Assembly: GCF_014356525.2 (NCBI RefSeq)
Contig: NC_052518.1
Span: forward strand, 28,832,655-28,896,654
Origin: Nilaparvata lugens
Taxonomy: Eukaryota; Arthropoda; Insecta; Hemiptera; Delphacidae
Direction: 5' to 3'
Length of the DNA: 64,000 bases
Part shown: in pieces, positions 44,036 to 55,900 of the stretch
Numbering within the stretch: position 1 is the first letter of the stretch
Layout of the letters: each line of letters starts with the position of its first letter
The notes under the pieces: generated by a model
Seen by the model: the letters and a program-made list of their open reading frames with translations, nothing else
Told to the model about the DNA's origin: nothing
Databases searched by the model: none
Program-made: the position numbers and the translations under genes

Positions 44036-46985
44036 CTGGGATCACTCAAGTATTCAGAGCCTTGATGCAATTAGGAAGAATTTCGATGACCTGATGATTC
44101 AACTACAGGATATGTCCTATGATTTCGATATAATAATACTAACAGAATGCTGGATCAAGAGAGATTATACACAGAAGCAACTGAAGGACTACAATATTTT
44201 TCACTCTTTTGAATAATCGTATTCAAAATGATGGAGTAATTGTATATGCAAAGGAAAATCTCAACGTATAATCGGTAGAACTAAATATCAGGCAGGCCAA
44301 CGCTCTTCATCTACAACTTCAAACATCGAAGGAGAGATATAATATATTAGCAGTGTATAGATCACCTTCCTACGTCAGCATAACAGAGTTTTTAGAGGAC
44401 TTTGAAACAGTGCTTGGTAGACTGAGAGGTCAACTTATTATTTGCGCAGGAGACTTTAATACGCTACAGCCACATCACCATTATCAACTTGATGACTATT
44501 ATGACTTATTGAGCGAACACGGTTTGAAGAACTGCATTAAAAAGGCTACCAGGGTAACAGCGGGAACGTCTTCTTGTTTGGATGATATGTTGACCAACTG
44601 TAAAAGTAAAATCCATCCAATCATAATCACTCAAGTATCACAGACCACTTCATCACAATTCTTGGACTGGAAAAACATCAGTTAGACAGAACAAATGGGG
44701 ATGAACAGAGCTCAACTAACTGTCAACTCTCAACTAACTGTAAATATATCAACTTGAACGGCTTGAGGAGAGGACTGCGAGTGGAAGAATGGATGGAGGT
44801 TTTTGAGTCAAATAACACAGACTCAGCTTACGAAAAGTTCCTAGAAATTCTACAAAAACATATGGAGAGCAATACACATCATTACAGACAAAAGAAGAGG
44901 ATCAAGAGCATAAAACCATGGATAACATGAGGACTTATCTATAAGAACAAGGGATTCTCTAAATAGAAGAAGGAAGCTGGACCCAGAGAATGGTGAACTT
45001 GCTAACTACTACCAAAAATACAGAAATACACTGACGTCACTCATCCAAACTACAAAAGAAAATTTTTTCAAGATGCAACTAAATGAAGCGAACAATGATG
45101 TAAGGAAGACATGGAAAATAATCAAGGATGCTACAGATTCAAATCAGAAAAAGGATATACAACTGAATGCTTTGAAAATTAATGGTGAAATAGTCACACT
45201 GAAAGATAATCCTAGAGAACTATTGAGTCATGTAAATAATTTCTTTGTTAATATTGGAGAGAGTATAGCTAACAAAATATCTAAGAGTCTGAATAAAAAT
45301 ACTAACCAAATTATAGCAGATAATGTACCAGAATTGCATGTACCAAATAATATGTTTCTTTTTACCATAGATGAAAAGGAAATAATAAACACAATTGATT
45401 CGTTACACAGCAATAGTGCACCAGGCCTAGATGGATTAGATAACAGGACCTTGAAAGGAATAAAATATTTAATTTCTAAACCTTTAACTCATATTTTCAA
45501 TCTGAGCTTGTTATATGGTACTTTTCCAAGAGCAATGAAGCAAATCTGTGTCAGACCTATACATAAAGCAGGTGATAAACTAATTATTAGTAATTGCAGA
45601 CCTATTTCACTGATTAGCAATGTATCAAAAATTTTAGAAAAACTAGTTAAATCAACATTAATAAGCTTTTTAGAAATTAATAATATTCTTTCTCCTAACC
45701 AATTTGGCTTCCGCAAAGGTATAAGTACAGAATTAGCTGTACTAGTATTATCAAAATTTGTAGCTAGCAATTTAGAGGAAAAGAATAAATCTCTAGCAGT
45801 ATTTTTAGATTTAGCCTTCGACTCTGTTTCCCATGACTTATTAATAAAAAAGCTTGAGGCAATAGGTATAAGAGGAGTGCCACTTGAATGGTTCAGATCC
45901 TACCTCAGCAATCGACAGCAAAAAACAAAGGTTGAGAACCATATGAGTGCAGAGGGCTCCATGAAGTTCGGAATACCTCAAGGAACAGTTTTAGGACCAA
46001 TTTTGTATTCGATCTTTGCAAATGAGTTGTGCTCCATTCAAATTCAAGGTAGAGTTATAGCCTTTGCTGACGATACAGCACTCCTTTTTCAAGGAAAAAA
46101 CTGGGAAGAAGTGTTCCAAACAGCAGAGATAGAACTCACAAAAATCACTAGTTGGTTAAGAAATAATTTGTCATTAAATTCAGAAAAAACAAAATTTTTA
46201 GCTTTTTCTTTAACAAATAGCACAAAATCACACATGACAACAATGAAGCTTCATAATTGTGATAGAAATAGTAACAATAATTGTAATTGCCCACTAATAG
46301 AACGCTCTGACAATATAAAGTATTTAGGAATAATAGTAGATGATTCATTGAAATGGAACAAGCACATAACATATACAACTGCCAAAATAAGGAAGCTTTT
46401 ATACAAATTCTATCAATTAAGGCGTATCATAGACAAAGAAATGTTAAAAACTGTATACTTAACATTTAGTTGAATCTCTTTTAAGGTAAGGTCTGCTAGT
46501 TTGGGGTGCAGCTAACTTCAGTTTTATAGATCCATTATTTAAAACTCAAAAACGCATTTTGAAAATAATGGGAAACAGGGAAATCCGGTTTCCAACTGTA
46601 GAATTATTTATAGAAAATAGAGTACTCAGTGTTAGGCAATTGTATATATTGTTGTTATTTGGGTATATGAAAAAACATCAAAATAGGAACCATATCATAA
46701 ATCATAGCCATAATACTAGAATAAGAGAACGTTACAATCAAGAAGTACCAAGAATGAATACAGCATTTGGGCAAAGATCACTAGGATATTTAGGGCCTAC
46801 AATATTTAATAGAATACCATTGGAAATCAAAGGAGAGGAAAATTTCAATAGCTTTGAAAGAAAAATTAGACATTGGTTATTCAGTATTGGGATACAAGGT
46901 AGTGAGGAACTAATAGTAAGTAGGATTTAGATTTAAGTAGTATTCTTTTTAAATAAGGTAATTTATAGGTAGAAAATAGTACCTC
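44036..46985 (+). pseudogene. 5'-truncated LINE with apurinic-type endonuclease and RT
   Basis: It begins inside the endonuclease (IRKNFDDL, IIILTECWIKRD), then YRSPSYVS, CAGDFNT and a frameshifted TDHF. The long frame 45073-46473 is RT: NSAPGLDGLDNRTLK, NCRPISLISNVSKILEK, NQFGFRKGISTELA, motif A shortened to FLDLAFDSVSHD (two residues fewer than the usual DLAKAFD), motif B (GIPQGTVLGPILYSIF) and the catalytic VIAFADDTALL. A frameshift near 46467 precedes the C-terminal frame 46559-46930 (HNTRIRERYN, GPTIFNRIPLEIKG). The group is CR1/Jockey-like. It is inactive. Confidence 0.88.
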
Positions 46986-47099
46986 GGTTTAGTATCTTTG
47001 TACTAGGTGATGCTTAGGGTAATAGATATGGTTTTAGATATTTGGAATTTTTGTATTCTGTTGTAGCATAAATTGGTATTAATTTGATGATAACCTCGA

Positions 47100-47354
47100 C
47101 ACATATATAGTAAATTCGTATGGCTTTTGTTGGTGGGGAGTCCCTTGCGGGAAGGTCCCACTGCCTGAATATATAATTTAAGCCGTCAATGGGCCTTACA
47201 ACTGTCATACTTCAGCCGGGACCGACAGTTTAACGTGCCCATCCGATAACACGGGAGTGATCTGGTTAAAAAACTTTTGTTTATGAGAGGGATTGAACCC
47301 GGGATCTCTGTGCTGCTACGCAAGCACTCTATCCACTAGACCACGGATCACTCC
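47100..47354 (-). mobile_element. tRNA-derived SINE
   Basis: The minus strand starts GGAGTGATCCGTGGTCTAGT (A-box region) and has the B box GGGTTCAATCCC at 47300-47289, the internal promoter of RNA polymerase III. The body follows (GTCGGTCCCGGCTGAAGTAT, CCTTCCCGCAAGGGACTCC). The acceptor stem does not close properly, so this is a SINE head rather than a tRNA gene. The 3' end near 47100 is estimated. Confidence 0.75.
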
Positions 47355-47704
47355 ATGGATTTGTCTAGGTGCAACTCTTTTTATACAACCAGGGGGCTGC
47401 AAACCCAACTGGCAATTTTCCACTCCACACTACTCAATGAAGATTGAAATTGAAAATAAGCCCATAGGTACCCTAGTAATCTTAGGGACCAGGGCTTGAA
47501 TACAAGAGTTTAGCCAAGGAGGGCCAAATAGACAGAGTGAAAAGAAAGAATGGCACACTGCAAAGTCAATAGAAAACTGTCATTCTAGAGATGAAAGATC
47601 CAAAGCACGATGAAGAAGAAGAAGAAGAAGAAGAAGAAGAAGAAGAAGAAGGGAAAAGGAATAAGGGCTTTGGAAGAAGAGGAGGGTCCCCTTTTAGTCG
47701 CCTC
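47355..47704. other. Repeat-derived DNA with GAA microsatellite
   Basis: No gene. (GAA)n lies at 47612-47651. After it comes a conserved repeat block GGTCCCCTTTTAGTCGCCTC that continues on the other side of the Harbinger-like element. Confidence 0.6.
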
Positions 47705-47707
47705 TTA

Positions 47708-48397
47708 AGCCGCGTCCACACTATGTCGATCGACACCGATCGACAAAGTCGATCGACAATGTCGAACAAGTCTGGACGTGTCGCTCGACATTGTTGAGCG
47801 CTGTCGAGTCGAGTCGAACGCAACCCGATTCAGGTCGGTCCGGATCAAAGAAAGTCGAGTCGAACGCACCAGTGTGGACGTGTCGATCTTGTCACTGCCG
47901 TTTTAGAAAATAGAATAGTGATATACTGTTGTGAATTAGTGAATATACTGTTGTGAATATACTGTTAGTGAATATACTAGTTAGTGAATAGTGAATATAC
48001 TGTTGTTCAAGTGCTTACATTTTTATTGAAAATGAATTGGAGTGATACCCAAACGTCGAATTTTATTGAAATGTACCATGATCGTTCTTACTTATGGGAT
48101 TCAAGTGATGTTGACTATAAAAACAGAAACAAGCGGCATGATGGTTTGGTGGAAATTGCGGTGTCATTTGGCATTGAAAAAGTGGAGGTGGAAAAGAAAA
48201 TTAGAAATTTGCAAAGTCAAACACTAAACACTAAAACACTCAAAACACTCGATTATGTATGAACATTTATGATGGTTGTCGATCGACTCGTCCACATGTA
48301 CTGAGGCAATTTTGTCGAGTGACACAGTCGAAGGTGTCGAGCGACTTTATCGATCGACCGGGTCGACAGAGTCGATCGACATAGTGTGGACACGGCT
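47708..48397. mobile_element. Harbinger-like mini-element with TTA duplication
   Basis: The inverted ends AGCCGCGTCCACACTATGTC and GACATAGTGTGGACACGGCT bound 690 bp, with TTA on both sides (47705-47707 and 48398-48400). A 3-bp TTA/TAA target is the signature of PIF/Harbinger elements. The ends continue as many GTCGATCGAC and GTCGAGCGAC motifs. No transposase is present; the only frame encodes a MADF-like domain. Confidence 0.85.
48030..48262 (+). CDS. MADF-like DNA-binding domain protein, truncated
   Basis: The ATG at 48030 (MNWSDTQTSNFIEMYHDRSY) starts about 77 codons; upstream codons from 47984 are also open but fall in a simple repeat. FIEMYHDRSYLWDSSDVDYK, NRNKRHDGLVEIAVSF and KKIRNLQSQ match the MADF pattern (helix, W-D, Y-K-N/R, I..K...LR). 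MADF/Myb-like proteins are the second gene of Harbinger transposons and help the transposase reach DNA. The C-terminal half of a normal MADF domain protein is missing, so this may be one exon or a deletion remnant. Confidence 0.65.
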
Positions 48398-48628
48398 TTA
48401 CGATATCAAGCAGGGGATACTGTGGGTGCCATTTTAGTCAACTTGATACTGATTCCACATGTTTGACTCAACTGCCCCCACCCACAGGGGGGTTATTATT
48501 ATTATTATTATTATTATTTTATTTATCATCACATTTTAATGTGAGTTTTTCTCATCAAAATTGGCCTATGGCAAGACTTTGATGTTATTCTGTTGCTATA
48601 TTCGAAATGCCCTAACCATTGATACAGT

Positions 48629-48961
48629 CTTAGACCAGTAATAGAATAGACACGCCCCATTGTATATTCATACTGAAAGTCGATGAAGCCAACATCTACT
48701 GTCATATCGCCCCATCGTGACATCAGCATCATATAGAAAACTTTTCTGTAGAGTTTGTTTACATTGTTTGTTTTCCATAGCAGATTGTGTCTATTTCAGC
48801 AGGAGTTTACCATTTTCATGAATAATAATCGACTTCCATCTGAATAGACACAATCTGAAAGTTTTCTATCCGATGCTGACATCACGATGGGGCGATATGA
48901 CAGTAGATGTTGGCTTCAGAGGATAGACTTCCCAGCGTGTCTATTCTATAACTGGTCTAAG
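48629..48961. mobile_element. hAT-type MITE, copy 2
   Basis: The ends CTTAGACCAGTAATAGAATA and TATTCTATAACTGGTCTAAG match copy 1 at 28315-28639. GATACAGT flanks it perfectly on both sides (48621-48628 and 48962-48969). It sits in the 3' UTR of R4/Dong copy 2, so it arrived later. Confidence 0.92.
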
Positions 48962-51090
48962 GATACAGTATTGAGCACCACTGCCTTCTGCATCAAGTAG
49001 CTTGTGTTTCTTGAGATTCCAAGCTGACTCAGATTTGCAGTCACCTTTGTTTCCATCAATCCAACTGCTGATATTATGACTGGGACAAATTTCAACTTTC
49101 TCTTGGTGCCAGATATCCTTCATTTCAGCTTACAAGGGAAGATACTTGGTAATTTTCTCATTTTAGTATGATACCAAGTTGTGGCAGCATGGAATGCCCA
49201 CATCTATTATTACTGTTTCTCTTGTCAGCTTATTCATCAGAATGATATCTGTCCTATTGTGTGGAATTGTCCAGCCAGCACTGATCAATCCCAGTATATT
49301 TTGTAGGTGTTGTTCTCATTTACTGGATTGGGAGTATATTGTTCATAGGAGACTTTCTCTTCAATCAGCTGAAACCTTGAAGCAAGGTCCTGGTACAGTA
49401 TGCCAGCAACATTATTGTGCCTCTTGAGGTACTCCGTTGGATGCCATTGCCTGACATGTATATACAATATGTTGTATTGTCTCCGATGCCAAGCCACAAC
49501 GTCTTCATTACATATTTCTTGTAGTTTTTGGTGGCTAGATATGCGCCCTTTCAAAACACTCAGTGTTTTGCATTTTCCAAGACCAAATGCCATTCTAATA
49601 TCGGTAGAGAATGACCTCACTATCTTCAGCATCTCCCTCAGCTGATTTTCTGTTCCTGCATACAGTTTAATGTCATCCATGTACATCATGTGGGACAAGA
49701 GGTACATATTTCTGGAGCTTCCTTTTAGCTTGAACCCATACTCTGCAGGATTAAGCATTGCTGATAGTGGATTCAAAGCCAAACTGAACCACAAGGGGCT
49801 GAGACTATCTCCCTGAAAGATTCCTTGGCAGACTGGGATGTTATCAGACTGCAGATTTTCTTTACCACTTCTCAATCTTAGAACTGTTCCCCATAATGTC
49901 ATGAGATGACTTAGCAGCCCAATAATTGCTGGATCGATTTTATAGATGTGTAAGACTTCAATCAGCCATGAGTGTGGGACACTATCAAATGCATTGTGGT
50001 AGTCAATATATGCCATATGAATATGTCTTTTCTTGTCTACTACTTGTCCCATTGCTACTGCATCAATAGTGAGAATCTCTTTGCATTCATGCCCTCCCTT
50101 CGAGCATCCTTTTTGCTCATCAGCAAATATGTTTCCTTGGGCCAGATGCGACTGAATTGATTCAGCAAGGCATGCAGTAAGTGCCTTACAAGTTGTACAC
50201 AAACAAGTGATTGGCCTATATTTTGATGGATCTTCTGTGTCTTTACTTTTGTGAAGCAGATATGTTATTCCCTTGAAAAGGAAGGTTGGCACTCTTTCTG
50301 GGTTCTCAAGAAAAGAAGCCTTTTTAACAAGAAGTTGTGCAATTTGTCTGGGCCTGGTGAGGTCCAATTACCAGCCTTAGCCATGATACTCTGTACCTGG
50401 GCTACTGTTATTGTCATTGCTGGCATCTGATTGGCTCCAGCCAACCTATCATTCTCTCTATGGATCCAAGTTACATTTGGGTTATGACTTTGTCCCCTTG
50501 CCCACAGTGTTCTCCAGTAATCTTCCACATCCTTCAACTTTGGGATTTGAGTACTGTCCACCTCCTGTGCGTTGCTAAGACTTCTGTAAAATAACTTCTC
50601 ATTGGCACTGAAGAGAGAGTTGTCCTTCTTCCTATACATTGAAACTCTGTATCTCTTTAGCCTGTTAGCTTTGACTGATGATCACTGTGTGAGAGTATCG
50701 AGCATTTCTTTTGGAGTCTTGTTCACTGGGTCTCTTGAAGTATGCTGCAAAGCATCTCTCTCCATTTGACAAAACGCCTGGACATATATTTTTCATCTAT
50801 TACCCTGAATGTATTGAGTGAGCTGGCCAATTTTCTTTCTCAGCACATCAACCTGCCTACATAGTCTCTCCTCCCATGGTAGCCTTTCTGTTGGAGCTCG
50901 TACTTGCTGACTTTCACCAATCTTCTTCCCCATCAGTCTAGCAATTGCAACTGCTGACCAGTATATGGCAGTGTGCGGATCCCCAAAGTTCAGAGTATTC
51001 AAGCTCCACATTGTTGGAAACACCTCATTCATCCTCTGACAAGTTGAATTCAGCTGTCTTGTGGTTTTCAACTCTGGTATTGGTGGTCTG
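48962..51090 (-). pseudogene. R4/Dong-type RT and endonuclease (copy 2)
   Basis: Minus-strand pieces in order: 51071-50793 (PWEERLCRQVDVLRKKIGQL), 50639-50265 (VEDYWRTLWARGQSHNP, NWTSPGPDKLHNF), 50367-49285 RT (PSKYRPITCLCTTCKALT, KGCSKGGHECKEI, motif A HMAYIDYHNAFDSVPHSWL, motif B CQGIFQGDSLSPLWFSLALN, motif C MMYMDDIKLYA), then HPTEYLKRHNNVA and the endonuclease core HNRTDIILMN with IIDVGIP near 49250-49180. The C-terminal region extends to 48970. In-frame stops and frameshifts make it inactive. It is the same family as 42853-44035 but covers more of the protein. Confidence 0.88.
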
Positions 51091-51133
51091 CTTATTATTA
51101 TTATTATTATTATTACTATTATTATTATTATTG

Positions 51134-51701
51134 AAATAAAATTGATGTGAATTATTAATGTATATGTTATGAATATTCATGACTAGCAGGAAACTCTTGC
51201 TCCGCAAGGGTCTATATTAAAACTTGACAATCTGAAGACTTGATGTAATGGAATCGTTAAGAATTGAAAATAGGCCTATAAACATCCCCGGTTAATTAAG
51301 AATCAATATGCAAAATTTCAAGTTCCCTTTCAAATTAGTTAGTCCAGTCAAATGATCGTTTTTCAGGAAACAGCCCCAAAATAAATTTTCTCGACCATTC
51401 TATAAGTAATTTGGAGCTCTGAGTTCGAATCTGAAATTTGCTGACATGCTTAAAGGCGGCTTCACCACCAGAACCCCCCCCCAAACTTCTTTAATTTTTC
51501 CATTTGATCTCGAGAACCTCGAGATTTCGAGAAAAAGCATTCTCTACAACATTAGAGATAATAAAATTTTCGATGAATTGAGTGGTTGCGCAGGACTACA
51601 ATTTTTGGTTCTGGTTAATTTTCAAAAAGGGGTATTTTTTAAGGGTTTTTAAAAATTATGCAAACCTACCATTTCTACCCCATACAACTTGGATCTTTTT
51701 C
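51134..51701. other. Noncoding DNA before the inverted arm
   Basis: No gene is visible. A palindrome TCTCGAGAACCTCGAGA lies near 51510, and AGTTAGTCCAGTCA at 51336 resembles the end of the inverted-repeat element at 14331. Confidence 0.4.
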
Positions 51702-52665
51702 TAGTTATGATATAAATCCACACATTACGTGAAAGAACAATTGACTCTGAACAGGATTCCTTAGCAATTTTCGAATTTAGAAGAGGGGGGAGGGCGAATA
51801 TGCCCAAAAATAGAAAATCATGACCTTCAGCAAAATTCAAATTTTCATTATAATACCTTTTCAAGGCCTTCCTAACAAAAAAGAGACATATTTCGGCTAA
51901 AATCATTTTATGAGGGTTACGTTCTATGAGAATCACCCATTGAATACACTTAATTTCAGTATTTCCTAGCGGGAGGGCACGCATAAGGGTATGTCAAGGA
52001 TCAAAACTTTCAACACTTATAACTTTGACTGAATGATCACATCACCTCGTACCACGCAGCTCATTCTTCTCAGCTCGTCAAGGTGATTCAAAATCATGTA
52101 GCATAACTGAAATTTGATCAAAAAAATAGACAATTTCTTCTTTGGTGTATTTTAGCCCATATAAATGGCCAAGTTCTATATTCAAAACTGTGTATCGCGA
52201 TAACCCGAAATGATGAAAACTGGTGCTCGGTCATGATTTGAAGAATAGAATCTTCTCTTTCATGTCAGGTGAATAATTTTTGTAAAAATATAATTGTGAA
52301 GTAACATATATTTGTTCTTCAAGAAATTTGCAATATTTTTCTCATTTTCACAGTCTTGACAGTTTTTTGATAATAAACAGTAATGCAAGATGAATTTAAG
52401 GCAACTCAGCTTATAGAGCGTGAAATTCTCTTTCATTTGAGACCAATCGCAAGTTGCTATAATGTATTTTACTCGTTTTAGAGACTATTGAATAACAGTA
52501 AAATCGCAAGAAAAATGAGAAAATAAAAATCATCATTTTTTTAATTGACAGTAAATTTTGAACGGTATTGGAATCAGAAGTATAATTCATGGGAGTGAAA
52601 AGAGGAGAAAATTCTCTATATCCTCAAATTCTGATTTCAATACCGTTCAAAATTCACAGCCAATT
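51702..52665 (+). repeat. Large inverted repeat, left arm
   Basis: It matches 57036-57775 in reverse complement over several hundred bases, for example TTACGTGAAAGAACAATTGA, AGAATCACCCATTGAATACA and GAAATTCTCTTTCATTTGAG. No coding frame; part of the family also seen at 14905-14990. Confidence 0.8.
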
Positions 52666-55600
52666 TATTTTATTTATTTATTTATTCATTTATTTATTAC
52701 AATATTACATACATAAAGTAAGTAACATTACACATATGCAAGCTCTTTCGAGCATGACCGCATATGGGAGTATCGAATACATACATATAAATTATGAATT
52801 TCACAGAATTCAACAAGAATGAACGTTGAAGGTTTGATCATCAGAAATTTTTCCTCTCTTAAATTCTAACTGACAATGATATTAGTTGAGCATTAAGAAC
52901 ATATGAAGGAAGTACTTGAAAAATTGTTTAAGTCTACAGTGATGATACAATAGCCATAAAAGTGAAGTCTATCACAATATGAGAAACTTAAAACAAAGAA
53001 AAAAAAACAAAAAAGATACTACACAATAATGTTGTACATGCACTCAACATCTTGTTCAGGCATAGCAATTAGAAAAAATTTCAATCTACGTTTAAACAGA
53101 TGTGGTGATACTACAAGTGAAATTTCCTCCAGCAACCTGTTTAAGAATTTACCTTGCAAAAAAAGAAACGATTTGCAAAAAAAAAGTTGAGTTTGGCCTT
53201 GGAACCCTTATCTCTCCAGCTGCACGAGTCAAAATCTACTGTATTGCCTTGATTGCAACTGGCTCAATAAAATTGTAACAAAACTTTGTAAATGAATAAA
53301 GATCGGAGGCTCAAGATGTTTAGACCGCTGAAAAGGTCAGCATGCATAGCAGGAGGTTCTTGGATGAATCTGAGCAAGGATCGCTGTAGAGTGACCAGAG
53401 GTTTCAAGTGGGTAATGTAGGTACATCCACAACATGAAATGCCATAAGAAATTCTGGAGTGAGCTAAGGAGAAATATATGTTTTTCAGTACAGAATTAGG
53501 ACATAATTTTTTTTAAAAGATAAAATCGATGGAGGAGCAATCTTAGACTAATTTTCAATGTTCCAATAAGCTCCTTCCACAGAAGGTCATACTCCATCAA
53601 CACACCCAAATACTTTACTTTTCTGGACTATAATATTTCACAGCAAACACAATCAGATTGATTTATACAGTTAATATTGTGGTATTTTAGCGGGATTTCA
53701 AAGGAAAATGGAACAGAGAGCGAAAAGTTAATGTAGGTTGTTTTATCTGCATTGAGTTTCAATTTATTAAAAGGAAACCAAAGAGATAATAAGTTGAGAT
53801 CTGATTGGATACTGGCATGCAGATTTCTCACATTGTCTGTACCATAATTGAGAGCGGTGTCATCTGCAAAAGCCGTTATAGCTCCATTGGAGGGTCCATG
53901 ATACAAATCATTTATAAATATTAAGAATAAAATGGGCCCCAAAACAGAGCCCTGAGGACACCAGTACAAATAGATCTTACTGAGCTTGAGGTATCATTGA
54001 CACATACAAACTGACTCAGCCCTGAGAGATAAGACTGAAACCAATTCAAGGCAATACCCCTTATACCTGCCAATTCCAATTTTTTCAGTAAAATACTGTG
54101 ATCAATAGTATCAAAAGCCTTGCGAATATCAAGGAACAGAGCTGAGACCTTTGAAATCTGTTTATTATTTATATTTGAGTGAATTTCAGAAAGAAACTAA
54201 ACTTACACAAAGCCAATTCAGTGTTTAGCCCCTCCCTGAAGCCATATTGATTGGGAACAAAAAAATTTAATGAATTTAGAAAATATATCAGTCGGACCTT
54301 TACAAGTTTTTCGAAAATTTTAGAAAAGATTGACAATAAAGAAATGGGACGGTTACAGTCAATTGTGTTGCCCTTCTTTGGAATGGGTATCACCTTTGCT
54401 AACTTGAGTTTGGATGGAAATATGCCCTCATGAAAACTTCTATTGAACAAGTATGACAGTATTTCACAAATTTTTGACGCTATTTTCTTTATTAGGAATG
54501 GTGAGAATTTATCTGCTCCAGGAGATTTATTACTACATGATCTAAGGATAACCGTTAACACTTCGTCTGGGTTTATAGGCTTCCAGAAGAGTGATCTTAG
54601 ACTATGATTAATTTTAAAAGCCCTATAGAAGGCATTCTTAACTTCTGTGGAAGGTGGAGGAATGAATGTATCAGTTTTTCCAACATTTACAAAATAATTG
54701 TTCAACTTCTCTGCTACCTCCATTTCATCCGTCACAAGGTCACCATTTCTTAAGAAGCTAATACACGATTTCTTATTTCTTTGCTTACCTACTAATTCAT
54801 TAATAATTGCCCATTGTTTTTACTATTGCCCCTTGCATTGTGGAAAAGTGTTGAGTAGTACCTCTCTTTTGCTTCCCTAATCCAAATTTGCACCCTATCC
54901 CTAAACCTTTTAAAATTTTGTTCAGCTCGAACATTATTTTGGTCCCTCTTCATCATTTTGAAAAGTTTGTTTCTTGTTTCAATAGCTTGAAATAGGCACC
55001 TGTTATCCATGGTTTCAACGCCCTGGATCGGTGGTTCACCGACCTCCTAACTGCTTCATTAATTGTACTTGAAGATTGTATATGAGATAGCAAAATATTT
55101 TCAAAGGTTGAGTATGCAGCATCCACATCTATACAACTGATTACCGAGTTCCAATTTTCCATCTCAAGTAACCCATTCAGCTTAACATAATCTATCTTAG
55201 AGGTATAGGTGATTCTGTTATTATGATTAATCTTTTTACAAGGAATTGCAGCACAAACCGCTCTGTGGTCAGTCAATCCTGCAACAACCACAGCTACTAA
55301 CACATTAGACAAGGGCCTACCTCTAAATAATATGTGGTCGATACATGATGAACTGGTATTTGTTACTCTAGTATCCAGATTAATAAAGGAATCCAAGCCA
55401 TTCAGTGCCAATATCTCAAAGTATTTATCAACATTATAATCATCAGAATTATTTATATTGATATTGAAATCTCCCACACAAATGACCACCTCCTGCTTTA
55501 CATTGCTCAAAAACCTACCAAATGAATCTAAAATATACCTTATATTCCCTCCAGTATGCCATCTATGAATTCCAATTAATGAAAAAACAAAGTTTCCGAT

Positions 55601-55900
55601 TATAAACTTGAGTAAAATACTGTCCGCTCCCTCAATTAGATTGCTGTCTAACTTGTTACACTTGAGGTTTTCATTATAAAAAACTACAATACCACCACAT
55701 CTGTTGTCATTACAAGAGAAATTTGATTTGTAACCTGGAATAGTGAACAAGTTCATATTAAAATCAGTTTTTATCCATGCCTCCGATAAAACAATAACAT
55801 CTGGCTTTTTCTTCATTTGATTCAAGTATAAAATAAATACATCAAAATTCTTTTTAATACTACAAATGTTCATATGGAAAAATGTTTATGAAAAAAGATT
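52665..55900 (-). pseudogene. LINE with apurinic-type endonuclease and RT, minus strand
   Basis: 55873-54953: endonuclease (MNICSIKKNFDVFILY, VIVLSEAWIKTD, GIHRW in place of YR.P, CVGDFNININ, AGLTDHRAVCAA). 54735-54169: RT start (NKSPGADKFSPFLIKKI, DCNRPISLLSIFSKIFEK, NQYGFREGLNTELA). Motif A (FLDIRKAFDTIDHSIL) follows in another frame near 54100. 53969-53628: motif B and the catalytic AITAFADDTALNYG. Decayed C-terminal sequence continues to about 52840, and the 3' end is an AAATA tail (52665-52699). At least three frameshifts are present. The 5' border near 55900 is approximate. Confidence 0.88.

Larger units (their letters stand above)
47680..48486 (+). repeat. Conserved dispersed repeat split by the Harbinger-like insertion
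   Basis: The left half ends CTTTTAGTCGCCTCTTA; the right half (48398-48486) reads TTACGATATCAAGCAGGGGA, TACTGTGGGTGC and CCCCCACCCACAGGGG. From memory, AGTCGCCTCTTACGA..GCAGGGGATAC is one continuous stretch in many arthropod repeats, so the halves belong together. Confidence 0.6.
48487..51133 (-). mobile_element. R4/Dong-type LINE, copy 2, between TAA repeats
   Basis: The element lies between (ATT)n at 48493-48520, which is its TAA tail, and (ATT)n at 51092-51133 at its 5' border. It contains RT and restriction-like endonuclease regions and is interrupted by the hAT MITE. Dong elements are known to insert into TAA repeats, which fits both borders. It is 5'-shortened compared with a full element of about 4.6 kb. 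Confidence 0.8.

Noticed and set aside
47281..47354. tRNA gene on the minus strand
   Set aside because: A and B boxes are present but the acceptor stem does not pair properly and a SINE body follows.
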